Positions 46,372-57,291 of a DNA stretch of 64,000 nucleotides are shown here, piece after piece. The stretch lies in assembly GCA_023362775.1 (NCBI GenBank), contig JALMGJ010000006.1, forward strand, positions 14,706,001 to 14,770,000, in the 5' to 3' direction. The position numbers and the translations under genes are program-made. Within the stretch, counting starts at the first letter, position 1, and each line of letters begins with the position of its first letter. Source of the DNA: Charina bottae (Eukaryota > Chordata > Lepidosauria > Squamata > Charinaidae). The notes below the pieces were generated by a model. The model was not told where the DNA came from. It searched no databases and worked only from the letters and a program-made list of their open reading frames with translations.

Positions 46372-46825
46372 CTCTAAATCAGAGCTTTCATGTTGGTGAC
46401 ACGCTCTTACAGCAGGGCATCATTTCGCGACACACTCTTACAGCAGGGCACAAGGCAGGCACTAGGACCAGCGCGGAATCACAGCAGGGCAGGTTTGCAG
46501 GCAGCAAGGCACAAGTCAGGCACTAGGACCAGCGCGGAATCACAGCAGGGCAGGTTTGGAGGCAGCAGGGCACAAGGCAGGCACTAGGACCTGCGTGGAA
46601 TCCTGGCAGGGCAGGTTTGGAGACAGCAGGGCACAAGGCAGGCACTAGGACCTGTGCGGAATCCTGGCAGGGCAGGTTTGGAGGCAGCAGGGCACAAGGC
46701 AGGCACTAGGACCTGCGCGGAATCCTGGCAGGGCTTGGAGGCAGCAGCAGCCGCGACACACCCAGACACTGCAACCAACACACTAATGTGTCGCGACACA
46801 CAGTTTGGAAAGCTCTTCTCTAAAT
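46372..46825 (-). mobile_element. hAT-type MITE, copy 3, expanded by a 61-bp minisatellite
   Basis: The element at 46380-46817 is flanked by CTCTAAAT (46372-46379 and 46818-46825). Ends are CAGAGCTTTC and TTTGGAAAGCTCTT (last base changed). The body is the reverse complement of copies 1 and 2, but the block with ggcactagg is repeated five times, which doubles the length to 438 bp. Confidence 0.92.
46441..46745. repeat. 61-bp minisatellite, five units
   Basis: The marker actagg recurs at 46461, 46522, 46583, 46644 and 46705, exactly 61 bases apart. Units 1-2 share ccagcgcggaatcacag, units 3-5 share cctg.g.ggaatcctgg, so the array has two unit types in blocks. Confidence 0.95.
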
Positions 46826-48624
46826 AAAAATTAGGCAGAAACTTAAACCTGGTTTATCTTCTGATTACCCCTTGCAAGACCATCAATCACAGAAAGGATA
46901 AAAATGCCATAGTGATAGCACCAAACTGGTAGCCCAATAGTGTGGAAGTGGTCCACCTCATTTGCTCTCCTACAGTTGTCCCTGTTTGAATAACAAATGT
47001 CTTTGAATATTTCAAATGCTTAAACGATTAGGTGAAGCTACAAATAACATGTCTCCTCTCCCCAAGATAAATATTTATGGCATTTTTTGAGTTGAAAAGC
47101 GACCTGACAATTTATGGATTTGTGATGTTCTTGAACGAAATCTGCAAAATTGGCCTGACAAATCCTTAATCCATTTATCCATAAAATTTAAACTTTACTT
47201 GACTGCTCTTAAAGAACTGTGCATAAGTTATCAGTCGCTTCAGGTGTGATTGAAACGCTGATACCGGAAGGCAGCCTGAAAATCTCAATATTGTTGGGGA
47301 AAGTTCGCAACACTCACAATGTAACCACATTTGGTTTAACTTAGTGCTGCACTTTGGATCAGTAATTAGGTTTCAATACGGGCATTCATGCAGGTAACGA
47401 CTATTATAAACCATGCTATCTCCCAACTGCCCAGTAAGGTAGGGTTGCTAATCGATATGAAGTGGGATGGGGTGGGAACAGCCTGGTCAATGTTTTGGCC
47501 TCAGGGCCACTGGTCAGAATCCTTTGTGTAAAAGCCAGCATTTTTTACTTATTTCTCAGAATGTGTTAAATTAGAAATAGCAGCATTTTGCTTGAGTCAG
47601 GTAACTTACAGACAAGTTACAACTGGGACTTGTTGCAAAAACAATACACTGCTTCAGAACATTTCATCAGTATTCAGGCGCTAGCTTGCCAGCCATGCTC
47701 AAAGACGCCATTCCATTCCCCTCCACATATTTTCTACACACCCTCCCTCCACAAAAGACAATTAACATTACAAAGCTACACAAGGATTCATACTGGGAAA
47801 ATTGAGTGTGCCATGGGTATATAGGATGCTCTTTCAGAGCAGAGCCTATTAACTGCAATTAATGGAGAGTGTCAATTATTAGGGGTTTACAAATCTCCAA
47901 AGGGGTGAGCAATGCCACAAGGTGACATCTTGCTTCTAAAGCCACCTTGACCCAAGAATCACAGTAGCCAATAAGTTATACCTTGCCTCTATGAGGTGAA
48001 GCATCTCAACAAGGTGGAGCACCATACCTCCATGCGGCAGATCTGGAGCAATGGGTAAAGAACTGATTGTCAAGCCCTACATAGTTGGCCAACCAAGGTA
48101 GGGAGAACCACATGGATTTCAGAAACACATCTTAATGCTAGTCAGGGGTAAAAACATCTTGAAAATGGCAAAAGTAAATTCCCAGGCAGACATAAGGAAA
48201 CAATGAAGATTCTGTCTCTTTGAATGCCTTCTTCCCATCTGGTCTATGTGGCCTCTTCTCACATTTTGTAAACTGAACTCCTCTTCCCCCATCTTCTTCC
48301 CACAGTCTCTCACACCAATGAATGACTCTCTTCAGAAATAGTATGCCACTAACTACTGCCTGTGTTTGGTGATGCTGTAATGAAAGTCCACTTCTGAGAT
48401 AAGAGTGGGGAGGTGACGGTGGAGAAAAAGAGTTAATGGCTTTGGGGGAAGAGGAAAGGAACCGTTTCTATCACTCCAGCAGGTTCTCAGCAATGCCACC
48501 TGGGATCACAGGGTAGCATGGTGGTGACATGGAAATGGTCACTGTGGAGCTCAGTCTCACTCCAAATACCTAAGTCTTACTCTGAATTGTAACCTTTCCC
48601 AACCCAGTGACCTTCAGATGCATT
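46826..48624. other. Repeat-poor stretch, 1.8 kb; possible conserved non-coding DNA at 46990-47460
   Basis: No transposon is placed. The part 46990-47460 is complex AT-rich sequence with no frames and no repeats. Conservation cannot be seen from one sequence. Confidence 0.35.
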
Positions 48625-48775
48625 GACTAGAACAGTGTTTCTCAACCTTGGCCATTTTAAGATGTGTGGACTTCAACTCCTAGAATTCCCTAGCCAGCCA
48701 TGCTGGCTGGGGAATTCTGGGAGTTGAAGTCCACACATCTTAAAATGGCTAAGGTTGAGAAACACTGGACTAGAA
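48625..48775. mobile_element. Palindromic hAT-type MITE, family P
   Basis: The element at 48633-48767 is flanked by GACTAGAA (48625-48632 and 48768-48775). Two arms of about 66 bases differ at about three positions around a central ccatgctgg. Termini are CAGTGTTTCTCAACC and its complement. It is close in sequence to the 4304 copy. Confidence 0.9.
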
Positions 48776-49029
48776 CTTTGGGCATTTGATCCGCTTCTGC
48801 TAGAGTTCAGCTATGTTCTATCCATCAACTGTTGGCCTTGTTCAGATTCCAGAATATTTGAGCCTGTCCATGGCTGGCTTCATATGCCACAATAAGGCAT
48901 AATGCATTTTGTCTGTGTTTGACTTAGCAACTCTGTGGTATGTGAACCATAGTTTACATCTTGGTATATTGGTTAATTAGGGTTTACTCAACAAACCATG
49001 GCTTCATGTGCTATGTCAGCTCACTCAGG
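48776..49029. other. Unassigned stretch
   Basis: No feature recognised. Confidence 0.3.
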
Positions 49030-49205
49030 GAGGAGGAGGATGGAATCCATCTTGGATTTTATTTTATTTATTCTCTGCCTGTGTTTTTAGATATTTTTGT
49101 ATAGTTTTTTAAATTGTATTTGTTGTAACCCGCCCAGAGTCCCTTGCATGGGAGATGGGCGGGGAATACATTGGAAAAATAAATAAAATAAATAAATAAA
49201 CTCCT
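49030..49205 (+). mobile_element. L2 3' UTR and terminus
   Basis: gttgtaacccgcccagagtc then gcatgggagatgggcggg and an (AAAT)n tail at 49180-49200. It is a good example of the L2 terminus. Confidence 0.8.
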
Positions 49206-50223
49206 GCCTAATGAATACACTGACTTCATTTTTACAGTGTCTTTTTCTTGTTTTATAATTTGAAGCATGCACTAGGCACAACATTTAACTTTTGGGAAGA
49301 AGAAGGTGCCCGCATTATGCAACATTATGCCACCTGAAAGTGCCCGATTTCAAGAACTTACACAAAGTGGAGATTTTTGTTCTGAGGACAAATTCTCCCT
49401 GTCTTTTCTAATAAAATTATATGTTGTCCCCGAGAGTTGTCTGCTAATAATTTTTCATAATGCAATTCCTGTCCGCCCTTCGTAAGCCCGTGTGAGCCAC
49501 TCAATTCATTTCTAACCCTCCACCCACCCACCCATCTCTTTTCCTTAGCACCAGAAGTGCCTCGTTCGAAATGATAACCCCTTTTTGGAGAGATCACTCT
49601 GAAAGCTAATTCTTCCTTTTGATTGTGAATAATGAATAGCTGGAGAAGAAGGAGGGAGAAATAAAGAGGAGCACTTGTGTGTCTTTTTCTTTCTTTGTAG
49701 AAAATGTTCCTTCCAATTGCCATTCTCATTAGGAAAATTACTACAAGGGTAGGCTTGTAAAGGAGCATATGTGTCACCAATACTCAAAGTGAGTAATAAA
49801 GAGAGAAGCTGAGGCGCTCCAGTAGCTGTTCATCAAAGCATTTAAGCACATGCTTAATCTCCAGCAGCAGCAGCAATTGCCAAGATGGCAGACAGCAATG
49901 GGAAGCATCAGCTGAAAGGAAAATGCGGGACTTTCCACCACTGGAACTATACCATGCTTCCTGCCAGCAACAGCTATCCCAATAGAATGGCTGGGAGGAA
50001 GGAGAGTTTCTTCAAGGTTCTCCATTCTCATGTTCTATTTCTCCAGGATGCTTGCTTTTGAAATTCCTTTCAAAGGAGAAGAAAACATTTATGAAATTCT
50101 CACAGGTGGAGTGTGACATCCATTGTACAATCACCTTTTAAGAGGTTTGCGGCTTCTGGAATTCTTCAGTTTAATCCCAAGGAGGCAACCTCTTCCATGA
50201 GATTTAGGGATTGGCAAACCAGA
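49206..50223. other. Repeat-poor stretch, 1 kb; possible conserved non-coding DNA
   Basis: No transposon or exon recognised. A CAG run (49862-49873) lies in complex sequence near 49790-49980. Confidence 0.35.
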
Positions 50224-50540
50224 GATACTGTCAGCCCTTCGAGGTAGATCAGACGAGGAAACCAATGCCATGCAGGTCAGTACTACTTTTATTGTAACAA
50301 CTATAGTAACAGAATCTTGCAAGTCTGAATGAGCTTCCTCCCCACCCCCCTTTTATCTTCATGTGAACTAGGGAGGGGCTTGCCTCTCAAATTTCTCAAA
50401 TTGCATTTCTGCCCCAGACTCAGCCCTCATTTATCTGACCATTGTCTAGATAGTGGCTCTTCCTCCTGTCCTTGAAGGCCATTCCCTCTGCCCTCTAAAA
50501 ATACCTGTAGATTGATAAGCTGAGGTCTAGTCAAAGATAC
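50224..50540 (-). mobile_element. Solo LTR, second copy, 5-bp target duplication
   Basis: The element at 50229-50535 is flanked by GATAC (50224-50228 and 50536-50540). Read on the minus strand it ends in CA, has an AATAAA-type signal (..acaataaaagt..), and shares several blocks with the 33730 copy: ggaggaagagcc, aatggtcagataaa, aagattctgttac. Its 5' TG has become TT. No internal genes are present. Confidence 0.7.
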
Positions 50541-50573
50541 CTTGGATTTTAATGCTGAGCCAGACACTCAAAA

Positions 50574-50988
50574 TACAGGTAATCCTTGCTTAACGACCAT
50601 TCATTTAGCAACGGTTCAGACTTACGATGGTGCTGGAAAAAAATGACTTACGACCAGTCCTCACACTTACAACCATCGCAGTGTCCCCACAGTCATGTGA
50701 TCATGATTCAGGCGGTTGGCAACCAGTTTGCATTTACGACTAGTTGCAGTGTCCCACGGTCACATGATCACCATTTTCGACCTTCCCAGCTGGCTTTCAG
50801 CAAGCAAAATCAATGGAGAACTGCATGATTCACTTAATTACGATGTGGTTTGCTTAACAACATGTGGTTCATTTAACAACCACCACAAAAAAGGTTGTAA
50901 AATCAGGTCCGGATTCACTTAACGACCGCATCACTTAGTGACCAAACTTCCAATCCCAATTGTGGTCGTTAAGCGAGGCCTACCTGTA
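50574..50988. mobile_element. Tc1/mariner-type MITE with TA duplication
   Basis: The element at 50576-50986 (411 bp) is flanked by TA on both sides. The 23-base ends, CAGGTAATCC...TTAACGACC and its inverted partner GGTCGTTAAGCG...TACCTG, match at about 20 positions. The body holds repeated cttacgac / gtcacatgatca words. The Tigger-like end CAGGT and TA target fit the Tc1/mariner superfamily. It has no transposase. Confidence 0.8.
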
Positions 50989-51239
50989 CTGAAAGTTGGG
51001 TGAAGTTGAGCCATCTCAGTAATGGCCCCTGCATCTTGAGCAGCCAACCCACCAATAATTGGACCATCCTTCCTATTATACTTTCAAAGAGCCATGACAA
51101 CATGGCCCTTCAGGGAGGCATTTGGGGATTTTGAAGATCCCACTGCCTCAATGGTGTCACATCAGCCTTTTAAGTGTTGTGCTGATTTTCAATCTATAAT
51201 TTTTTTTGTTTATTATTTTTAAGAGGCATAATTTGTAAC
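50989..51239. other. Unassigned stretch
   Basis: No feature recognised. Confidence 0.3.
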
Positions 51240-51985
51240 AATTTTATTTATTTATTTATTTAATTTATATAGTTGCCCATCTCACACTTCTGACTCTAGG
51301 TATCACATACAATTAAAATAACAAAACAGAAACAAATAATGAAAACAATTAAAAGCAACCATTAAAATACAATTAGGACAGTTAAAACTATAATAAAACA
51401 AAAAACACAGGAGAGTGCATTCCAAACTTATAAACATTTAGCGGGGTCCATAATTCTGTGGGATCCCCAGGCCCGATGACAAAACCAGGTTTTAAGGACC
51501 TTCTGGGAGGTCAGTGGGGTTGAGGCCAACTCACCGTGGGGGGAATGATGTTCCAAAGGGCGAGTGCCATGGCAGAAAAGGCTCTCCTCCTGGGTCCTGC
51601 CAAATGAATCTCTTTGGCCGACAGGACCTGCAACATGCCCGTCCTGCTGGCCCTGGTGGGATGCGTAGATGTAACCGGGGAGAGATGCTCCCTCAAATAA
51701 CCCACAAAGGTCTTTATAGGTAACTACCAGTACCTTGAATTGGACCCAGAAGCAAACTTGCAACCAATGCAGCTCGCGGAGCAGAGGTGTAACATGTGCA
51801 GTTCTAGGAGCACACGTAACTGCCCGTGCTGCTGCATTTTGCACCAACTGAAGCTTCCAGATACTCTTCAAAGGCAGCCCCATGTAGAGCGCATTACAGC
51901 AATCCATTTGGGAGGTGACCAGGGCATGAGTGACTGAGAGTAGAGCCTTCCAATAATATTATTTGTAGGCTGCCTGGAGTCTTCA
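51240..51985 (-). mobile_element. L2-type LINE, reverse transcriptase C-terminus and 3' UTR
   Basis: On the minus strand the frame 51907-51428 reads DCCNALYMGLPLKSI, KLQLVQNAAARAVT and HVTPLLRELHWL, in the order of L2, then shifts frame near FCHGTRPLEHHSP (normally AFSVVAP-LWN). The 3' end is a (TTTA)n tail on the + strand at 51243-51262. The copy is 5'-truncated and frameshifted. Confidence 0.88.
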
Positions 51986-52437
51986 GAAATGGAGTGGCAT
52001 TGTGTAAGCCGAGGGAGGGAGGGAAGGAGGAATATGGTAGGAATTCAAGTCTCAATATTTTTTCATTTAAGAAAAGGATGCAAAATCTGCATATGGACTG
52101 TGTCTAGTCCATCAAGAAGCTTTCTAAAGCCCATGTGCATGGGGCACAAAGATACCTTTTTCTTTTCTTGTTGTTTCTTTTTTCTTTTTTTCATTTCTTC
52201 TTTCCACATCTGAAGGGAGTTAAAGGATGTCAGTACCCCCAGGCACCTGTTTCACCCCTTTTAAACCCTGAGCCCTCCAACCAAATCCTAAAGTCATCCA
52301 TATGCGGAGCGCTGCTCTCAACACACAGTGCAAAACCTGATGTGTCCATAAGCCAAAAGATATTGCTAGCCCAGGAAACCATAGCATGAATCCACCGAAT
52401 TAGAGGGCAGGATTTATGCACGGTTAGAAAAATGCTG
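51986..52437. other. Unassigned stretch
   Basis: Begins with an L2-like gcctggagtcttcagaaatg phrase at 51970-51990; otherwise unrecognised. Confidence 0.3.
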
Positions 52438-52440
52438 CTG

Positions 52441-52475
<35 letters not shown>

Positions 52476-52560
52476 TCAATCAATCAATCAATCAATCAAT
52501 CATATTTATACGGCCACCCAACTCACGCAGTGTGACTCTGGGCAGCATACAAACCATAGA
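52438..52560 (-). mobile_element. L2 3' terminus with (ATTT)n-(CAAT)n tail
   Basis: (ATTT)n at 52440-52475, (CAAT)n at 52476-52501, then tatttatacggccacccaac and actctgggcagcata, the reverse of the L2 end. Confidence 0.75.
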
Positions 52561-53037
52561 AACAATTTTAAAAACATCCTAAAGTACAAAAAATTAATAT
52601 TATTATAAAAGGCAAAGAGAGAGAGCATCAGATTATAAACAATGTCCAGCATGGTTTTTGTAAGACCACATTTTAAAAAAAGTTCTTTTTTTATATAAAT
52701 AAAGGCCTCAATTAGCATCCTGCCAAATTATTCTACTGTAACAGTCCTTTGAAATCTGTCTTGCTGAATGATTCCCCAAAGGAAGTTAAGCGCTCTGAAA
52801 ACAATTAAGAACAAAAATGGAGAATTGTATGAGGGAGAAACTGAGACAATTCTGTAGTTAAATTAAACAGTGTGTGTTTGTGTGTGTGTGTGAAGCAGGC
52901 TAGGGATTAAAACAAGTCAATGAATCATTTAAAAATACTTTGTCAGAACTGGAGATAGCAAATACCAGGCAGATCTAGATCTAAATCTAGAACTAGATCT
53001 ATCTATCATCTATCAAACAATCAATCTATCATCTATC

Positions 53038-53096
<59 letters not shown>

Positions 53097-53369
53097 GAAG
53101 AACATTAGAGGCAACACCATGAATGTAAAAGTAAACATAAAGACATAGGAAAGTGATCAAATGTAATAATCCACCAGATCCTCCACCTAACAGATGCTTA
53201 TTTTTTAAAAATAGATATTCTCCCTCCAGGCCAACTTGTGCATTTTAAACCTGATCAACATAACAATCTTTGCTGCTTTAAGCGATTTAAAATCCTTTTC
53301 CCTCTCCTGCTAATGTAAAAATGTTTGAAGTGGAAAGGATTCTTATTTACTGGGGCAAAAAGATAACAT
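52561..53369. other. Unassigned stretch with a GATA-type microsatellite
   Basis: The left part is probably old L2 3' UTR. (GT)n at 52872-52890 and the (ATCT)n array are the only clear features. Confidence 0.35.
52997..53096. repeat. (ATCT)n microsatellite
   Basis: An irregular start at 52997 becomes a pure array of about 14 ATCT (GATA on the other strand) units at 53038-53095. Confidence 0.95.
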
Positions 53370-53575
53370 TTCCTCTGAGTCAAGCATGGTTCCTGGTGAT
53401 TTCCTGGATGTGGACATGGCAAAAGTATAAAGGTGGTTGCCCATTGTCTTCTTTTGCTTCTCAGTCTAACCTAGAGATCTGGCATTTCTTGGTGGTGTCC
53501 CATCCAAGTACTACTGAGAGTGACCCTGTGTAGCTTTTCAAGGTCAGCTAGGATCAGGGAGATGCTTCTAAAGGT
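53370..53575 (-). mobile_element. 5S rRNA-derived SINE
   Basis: On the minus strand the head near 53555-53490 reads gatcctagctgacctt..agctac and agtacttggatggg, the 3' half of 5S rRNA with its characteristic TACTTGGATGGGAGACC arm. The body then has the aatgccagatctctagg and caatgggcaaccaccttt blocks and ends near 53370. RNA polymerase III type 1 promoter elements would come from the 5S part, here degraded. Confidence 0.7.
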
Positions 53576-53924
53576 AAACGTAAAGGTTCCCCCCGCACAT
53601 TTGTGCAGTTGTGTCCGACTCTAGGGGCCGGTGCTCATCTCCGTTTGTTAGCCGAAGAGCCAGCATTGTCCGAAGACACTTCCGTGGTCATGTGGCCGGC
53701 ATGACACACGCGGAACGCTGTTACCTTCCCACCGAAGTGGTACCTATTAATCTACTTGCATTTGCATGCTTTCAAATTGCTAGGTTGGCAAGAGCCGGGG
53801 CGAGTGTGGGAGCTCACTCCGTCACACGGGGCTAGGGATTCGAACCTCCGAACTTGCAATCTTCCGATCAACAAGCCTTCACGTCTTACCTGCTGAGCCA
53901 CCATGCCCCTTGGAGATGCTTCTA
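53558..53924 (-). mobile_element. Sauria SINE with 13-bp target duplication
   Basis: The element at 53571-53911 is flanked by GGAGATGCTTCTA (53558-53570 and 53912-53924). Read on the minus strand it has the full Sauria plan: box A (tggctcagcaggtaag), box B (GGTTCGAATCC), core and BovB-like end. It inserted at the 5' edge of the 5S-derived SINE. Confidence 0.95.
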
Positions 53925-53939
53925 CTCAGTGCTTTTATC

Positions 53940-54080
53940 ATTTAGTGCAGTGTTTTTCAAACTGGATAACTTTTACAGTAGATGTGTGAACTTCAACTCT
54001 CAGAATTCCCCAGCCAGAATTCTGGGAGTTGAAGTCCACACATCTAAAAGTTGCCCAGTTTGAAAAACACTGATTTAGTG
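53940..54080. mobile_element. Palindromic hAT-type MITE, family P, shortened centre
   Basis: The element at 53948-54072 is flanked by ATTTAGTG (53940-53947 and 54073-54080). It has the same termini as the 4304 copy (CAGTGTTTTTCAAAC) but the left arm has small insertions and the centre has lost several bases. Confidence 0.88.
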
Positions 54081-54701
54081 TGATGCAGGCAAATATATTT
54101 TAAATAGTCTGGCATAAATCTTCTTTTTGAACAACAAAATGCTCTGAGAACTTTGAAGAGCTGCTCCATGTTTTTCAATCAAGGAAGTTATGGATGAGTT
54201 CTTCTGCACTGATTTTTTAAAGTGCCCTTAAATGGTCATTTATTGCAAGTGTAGTTTCCGTCATGTTCTGTAGCAGCATGAAATACTGGGAAACTAATTA
54301 AGCTATGGTGACAAAACTTCTCCGGAGGGTTGCTAGAGCCTCCAGATGTGGGAGACCAGTAGGGAGAAGGAGAAAATCCAATTTTTTAAAAAAACTCATT
54401 GAGGTTTCAGGGCTACATGTGATCCCTGAAAACCTTGGTTGGGTCCACCAGAGGCCTTCCAACAGTTGCCAAGAAATTATAATTACAACAGGAGAGAATG
54501 GAAAAATTTCCAATTAATTTAACAAAATTAAGATATACATGAACTAAAAGTCTATTCTATTTTTGCCCTCACCCTGCCTGCTTCTTTCTCCTGGTGTCAT
54601 CTCCATTTTGGAGGGTAGATTCTGGCAGGCCATGGACATGCAGAATTGGGTTCTGTATTACCTTTTAAATGGAAGATGTTGTTTTTGGTAATTGAAAACC
54701 A
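54081..54701. other. Unassigned stretch
   Basis: No feature recognised. Confidence 0.3.
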
Positions 54702-54886
54702 CAGGGGCATCCATGGAGGGAGGGGGGTGTCCAAAAAAAGTCAAGATGGTGCCTACAGCTGCATAATCAAAACCCCACCCTTTGTAACATGTGTTGCATG
54801 CGCAAAGCATGTTAAAAAAAGGGTGGGGTTTTGCCTACAAATGAGCCATCTTGACTTTTTTGAGGCCCCCCTCACCGACACCCCTG
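54702..54886. mobile_element. Foldback MITE-like inverted repeat, 185 bp
   Basis: The left end CAGGGGCATC and right end GACACCCCTG are inverted, as are the inner blocks aaaaaagtcaagatgg / ccatcttgactttttt and aaaaccccaccctttgtaacatg versus its complement. Ends of the CAGGGG type suggest hAT, but I find no 8-bp duplication (flanks GAAAACCA and AAACTAGC). Confidence 0.65.
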
Positions 54887-54941
54887 AAACTAGCTCACCG
54901 TGTTGGATTTATCCTTCCCTCAGGATTAAACCAGGATATAT

Positions 54942-54943
<2 letters not shown>

Positions 54944-54988
<45 letters not shown>
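54944..54988. repeat. (AT)n microsatellite
   Basis: About 22 AT units. Confidence 0.95.
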
Positions 54989-54991
<3 letters not shown>

Positions 54992-55739
54992 ACATTTTCT
55001 AAATGCCTTATGTACATTTGTGAGTGCACATCTGTGTGTTTCAGAAAGAACAGTCAGCAACAGGATTGATTACACAAGTAAGAATCTCCCCTCCCCCCTC
55101 AAATGTGTTGGAATCCAGCAAATCAAGCATGCCCCATCATCACATGGGTGATTGCTCTAGGAGGCAAACTCTGTGCTTCTAGAGGAAGCTGCTTGTTGCC
55201 CCTCCCACTTCCTCTTCTCTCTCTCTGATTCTTCCACCAATGGGGTAGGACGCACATGCCTTAGCTCCTCCATGGAGAGGCCATGCCTAGGCCTCAATCC
55301 CCTTTCTCCACGCAGCCTCTGGCAGCAAACAGGGCCAGAGGAATACAGTTTAGGGAACAGAAAGAAGAATGGAAACCAATTTTCTACTGAAATGGCTGTA
55401 CCTGGACAAAATAAATGTAAGAACTCTTGTACTTACTTTTTGTACCTGCAATGTCTAAGCGTGTGTTTCTTTATGCTTGGGTGGGCTAAAAGTGTAAGAA
55501 TAAGAACCTGAATCTCTCTAATGTGCTCACAGGCTGTGTTTTTAAACAATATTCCTTTTTCTGCCCACGAGTTTACACAACGTTAAGCTCTGCTCCATTC
55601 ACTGGTTCTAACAGACCACTGAATGATCTTCAAAATGAAATCTTTCCCACTCACACACATAAACCTATACTACACCACAAAAACCACAAAACCACAATCT
55701 CTGCAGGAAGAGATCTATAGTTAGCAATTATTTAAAATT
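54989..55739. other. Unassigned stretch
   Basis: No feature recognised. Confidence 0.3.
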
Positions 55740-56039
55740 CTGGTAATCTGAGGGTATTAAAGTAATTTCCTGAAAGTCTGGCCAAACACTTGCATATTAT
55801 CTTTGAGAAGCCATGGAGGACTGGTGAAAATACAGATGATTGGAGGAAAACAAACAGCCCTACCTTCAAAAGGGGAGGGAAGGAAGATCCTGCAAACTAA
55901 AAACCACTCAGTTTGACTCCAACACCTGGAAAAATTCTGAAGGAGCAGACAATAGAGAGTTCCAACTGTAAGTATCATAAAAAACATGCACTGATTACCA
56001 GAGGTTGCCCTGGATTTGTCAAGAACAAATCTTGCCAGA
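55740..56039 (+). mobile_element. CR1 LINE, segment 1 (RT palm, N-terminal part)
   Basis: The reading PALPSKGEGRKILQTKNHS corresponds to the CR1 I-F-K-KKEDP-NYRPVSLT block with frameshifts, followed by actccaacacctggaaaaat (T-GK-E) and gcatcagaggttgccctgga. It breaks off at AAGAACAAATCTTGCCAGA (56021-56039) and resumes at 57977. Confidence 0.7.
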
Positions 56040-56276
56040 AAAAGACTTCCGGTGGGGACATGGCGGACTGAACAGCTGTGCCCGTGGGCTTAGCGGGCAG
56101 AACTGACAATGCGGCAGTTTTTTGGGGCTCAGGCAGGTTCTCCGGACAGCTGCTTACAGCCAGAAGATCGCAAACAGTGTTCATGCTTGACTGGTAAGAG
56201 CAGCCGGGAGGCTGGGACGTCACCATTTTCCAAGCCACACTGTAGCCTTAAAGGGACATTAAGACCGACCACACTC

Positions 56277-56277
56277 A

Positions 56278-56334
<57 letters not shown>

Positions 56335-56390
56335 TAGTTATAGTTATAGTTATAGTTATAGTTATAGTTATAGTTATAGTTAGTTATAGT
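56277..56390. repeat. Compound microsatellite (TC)n-(TA)n-(GTTATA)n
   Basis: (TC)n to 56303, (TA)n to 56330, then about nine GTTATA hexamers to 56390 with one shortened unit. The hexamer differs from the vertebrate telomere repeat. Confidence 0.93.
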
Positions 56391-57291
56391 ATGTGTACCC
56401 TAAGAGAGGCTTTCTATAGCAAGGAGAAGCCAGAAGCCAGTTCTCTTGGTGCTTATCGTTATTTTTGGGATTATTTTTTTAAAATTATTTTTAAGTTTTC
56501 GACTTTGCTTTCCATCCAAATATTAAGGAGGATTGAAAGTAAATAATTGTCTCCCTGTTATTATTTTTGTACTAAATTTGAAGATATTAGCATTTTCCTA
56601 TACGTTGAATTGGCTGCTTTGAACTTTCAGCTTTCTGCTTATACTTTCCCTGGGGAACTGTCTGCAAATCTCACTTTTGCTTGTGTAAACACATTTCATA
56701 TCTTCAACTTTCATTGGTTAAGCTCCTAGGGGGGTGCCATAATCTACTGCGTGAGACATGGAGGATTTTAATCAGACTTTCTCTGACATTCACTGAGATT
56801 TTAAACAAATTCTTTCTTTTTTCCCCCCAAATTTTATTAAGATTTTAGATATACATAGTTAAAAGTTAGAAATGAAAAAGAAATTGAAATACAAATCAAA
56901 GAAAGAAGAAAAAAAGTGTAGAAAAGTAAAGAAAAAAAGAGAGAAATAAGACATAGAAATTAGTTACAGATTTTTTCTGATTCTTACCAAGTTTTTATGC
57001 AAGGCATTCAGGATATTATGGAAAATATGAGGTCTAAAATACTGTATGTCATCTGGTTGGGGATGTTGTGGATGAAACTGAGGAATTTAACAGCGACAGA
57101 AATATCTCTTCTAAGAGTGAGATCGGGACTTTTGCTGGATGAAGATTGGATAGTCAGGTTGAAGAAATTAAAGGGAGAGATCAAGTTGCAAACCATAAGG
57201 GAAATTGATCTTCTGATGGAACATCATGGAAACAAAGGGGTTATTATGTATGGGAGGTCTTCTGAAGAGAAATCGAAGTATTTGAGGGGGG

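Noticed and set aside
46441..46745. Regular direct repeats that could suggest a CRISPR array
   Set aside because: The 61-bp units are contiguous with no unique spacers, lie within a MITE, and the DNA is vertebrate.
53490..53555. Possible 5S rRNA gene
   Set aside because: Only part of the 5S sequence is present, diverged, and joined to a SINE body.
56331..56390. Interstitial telomere repeat
   Set aside because: The unit is GTTATA, not TTAGGG.
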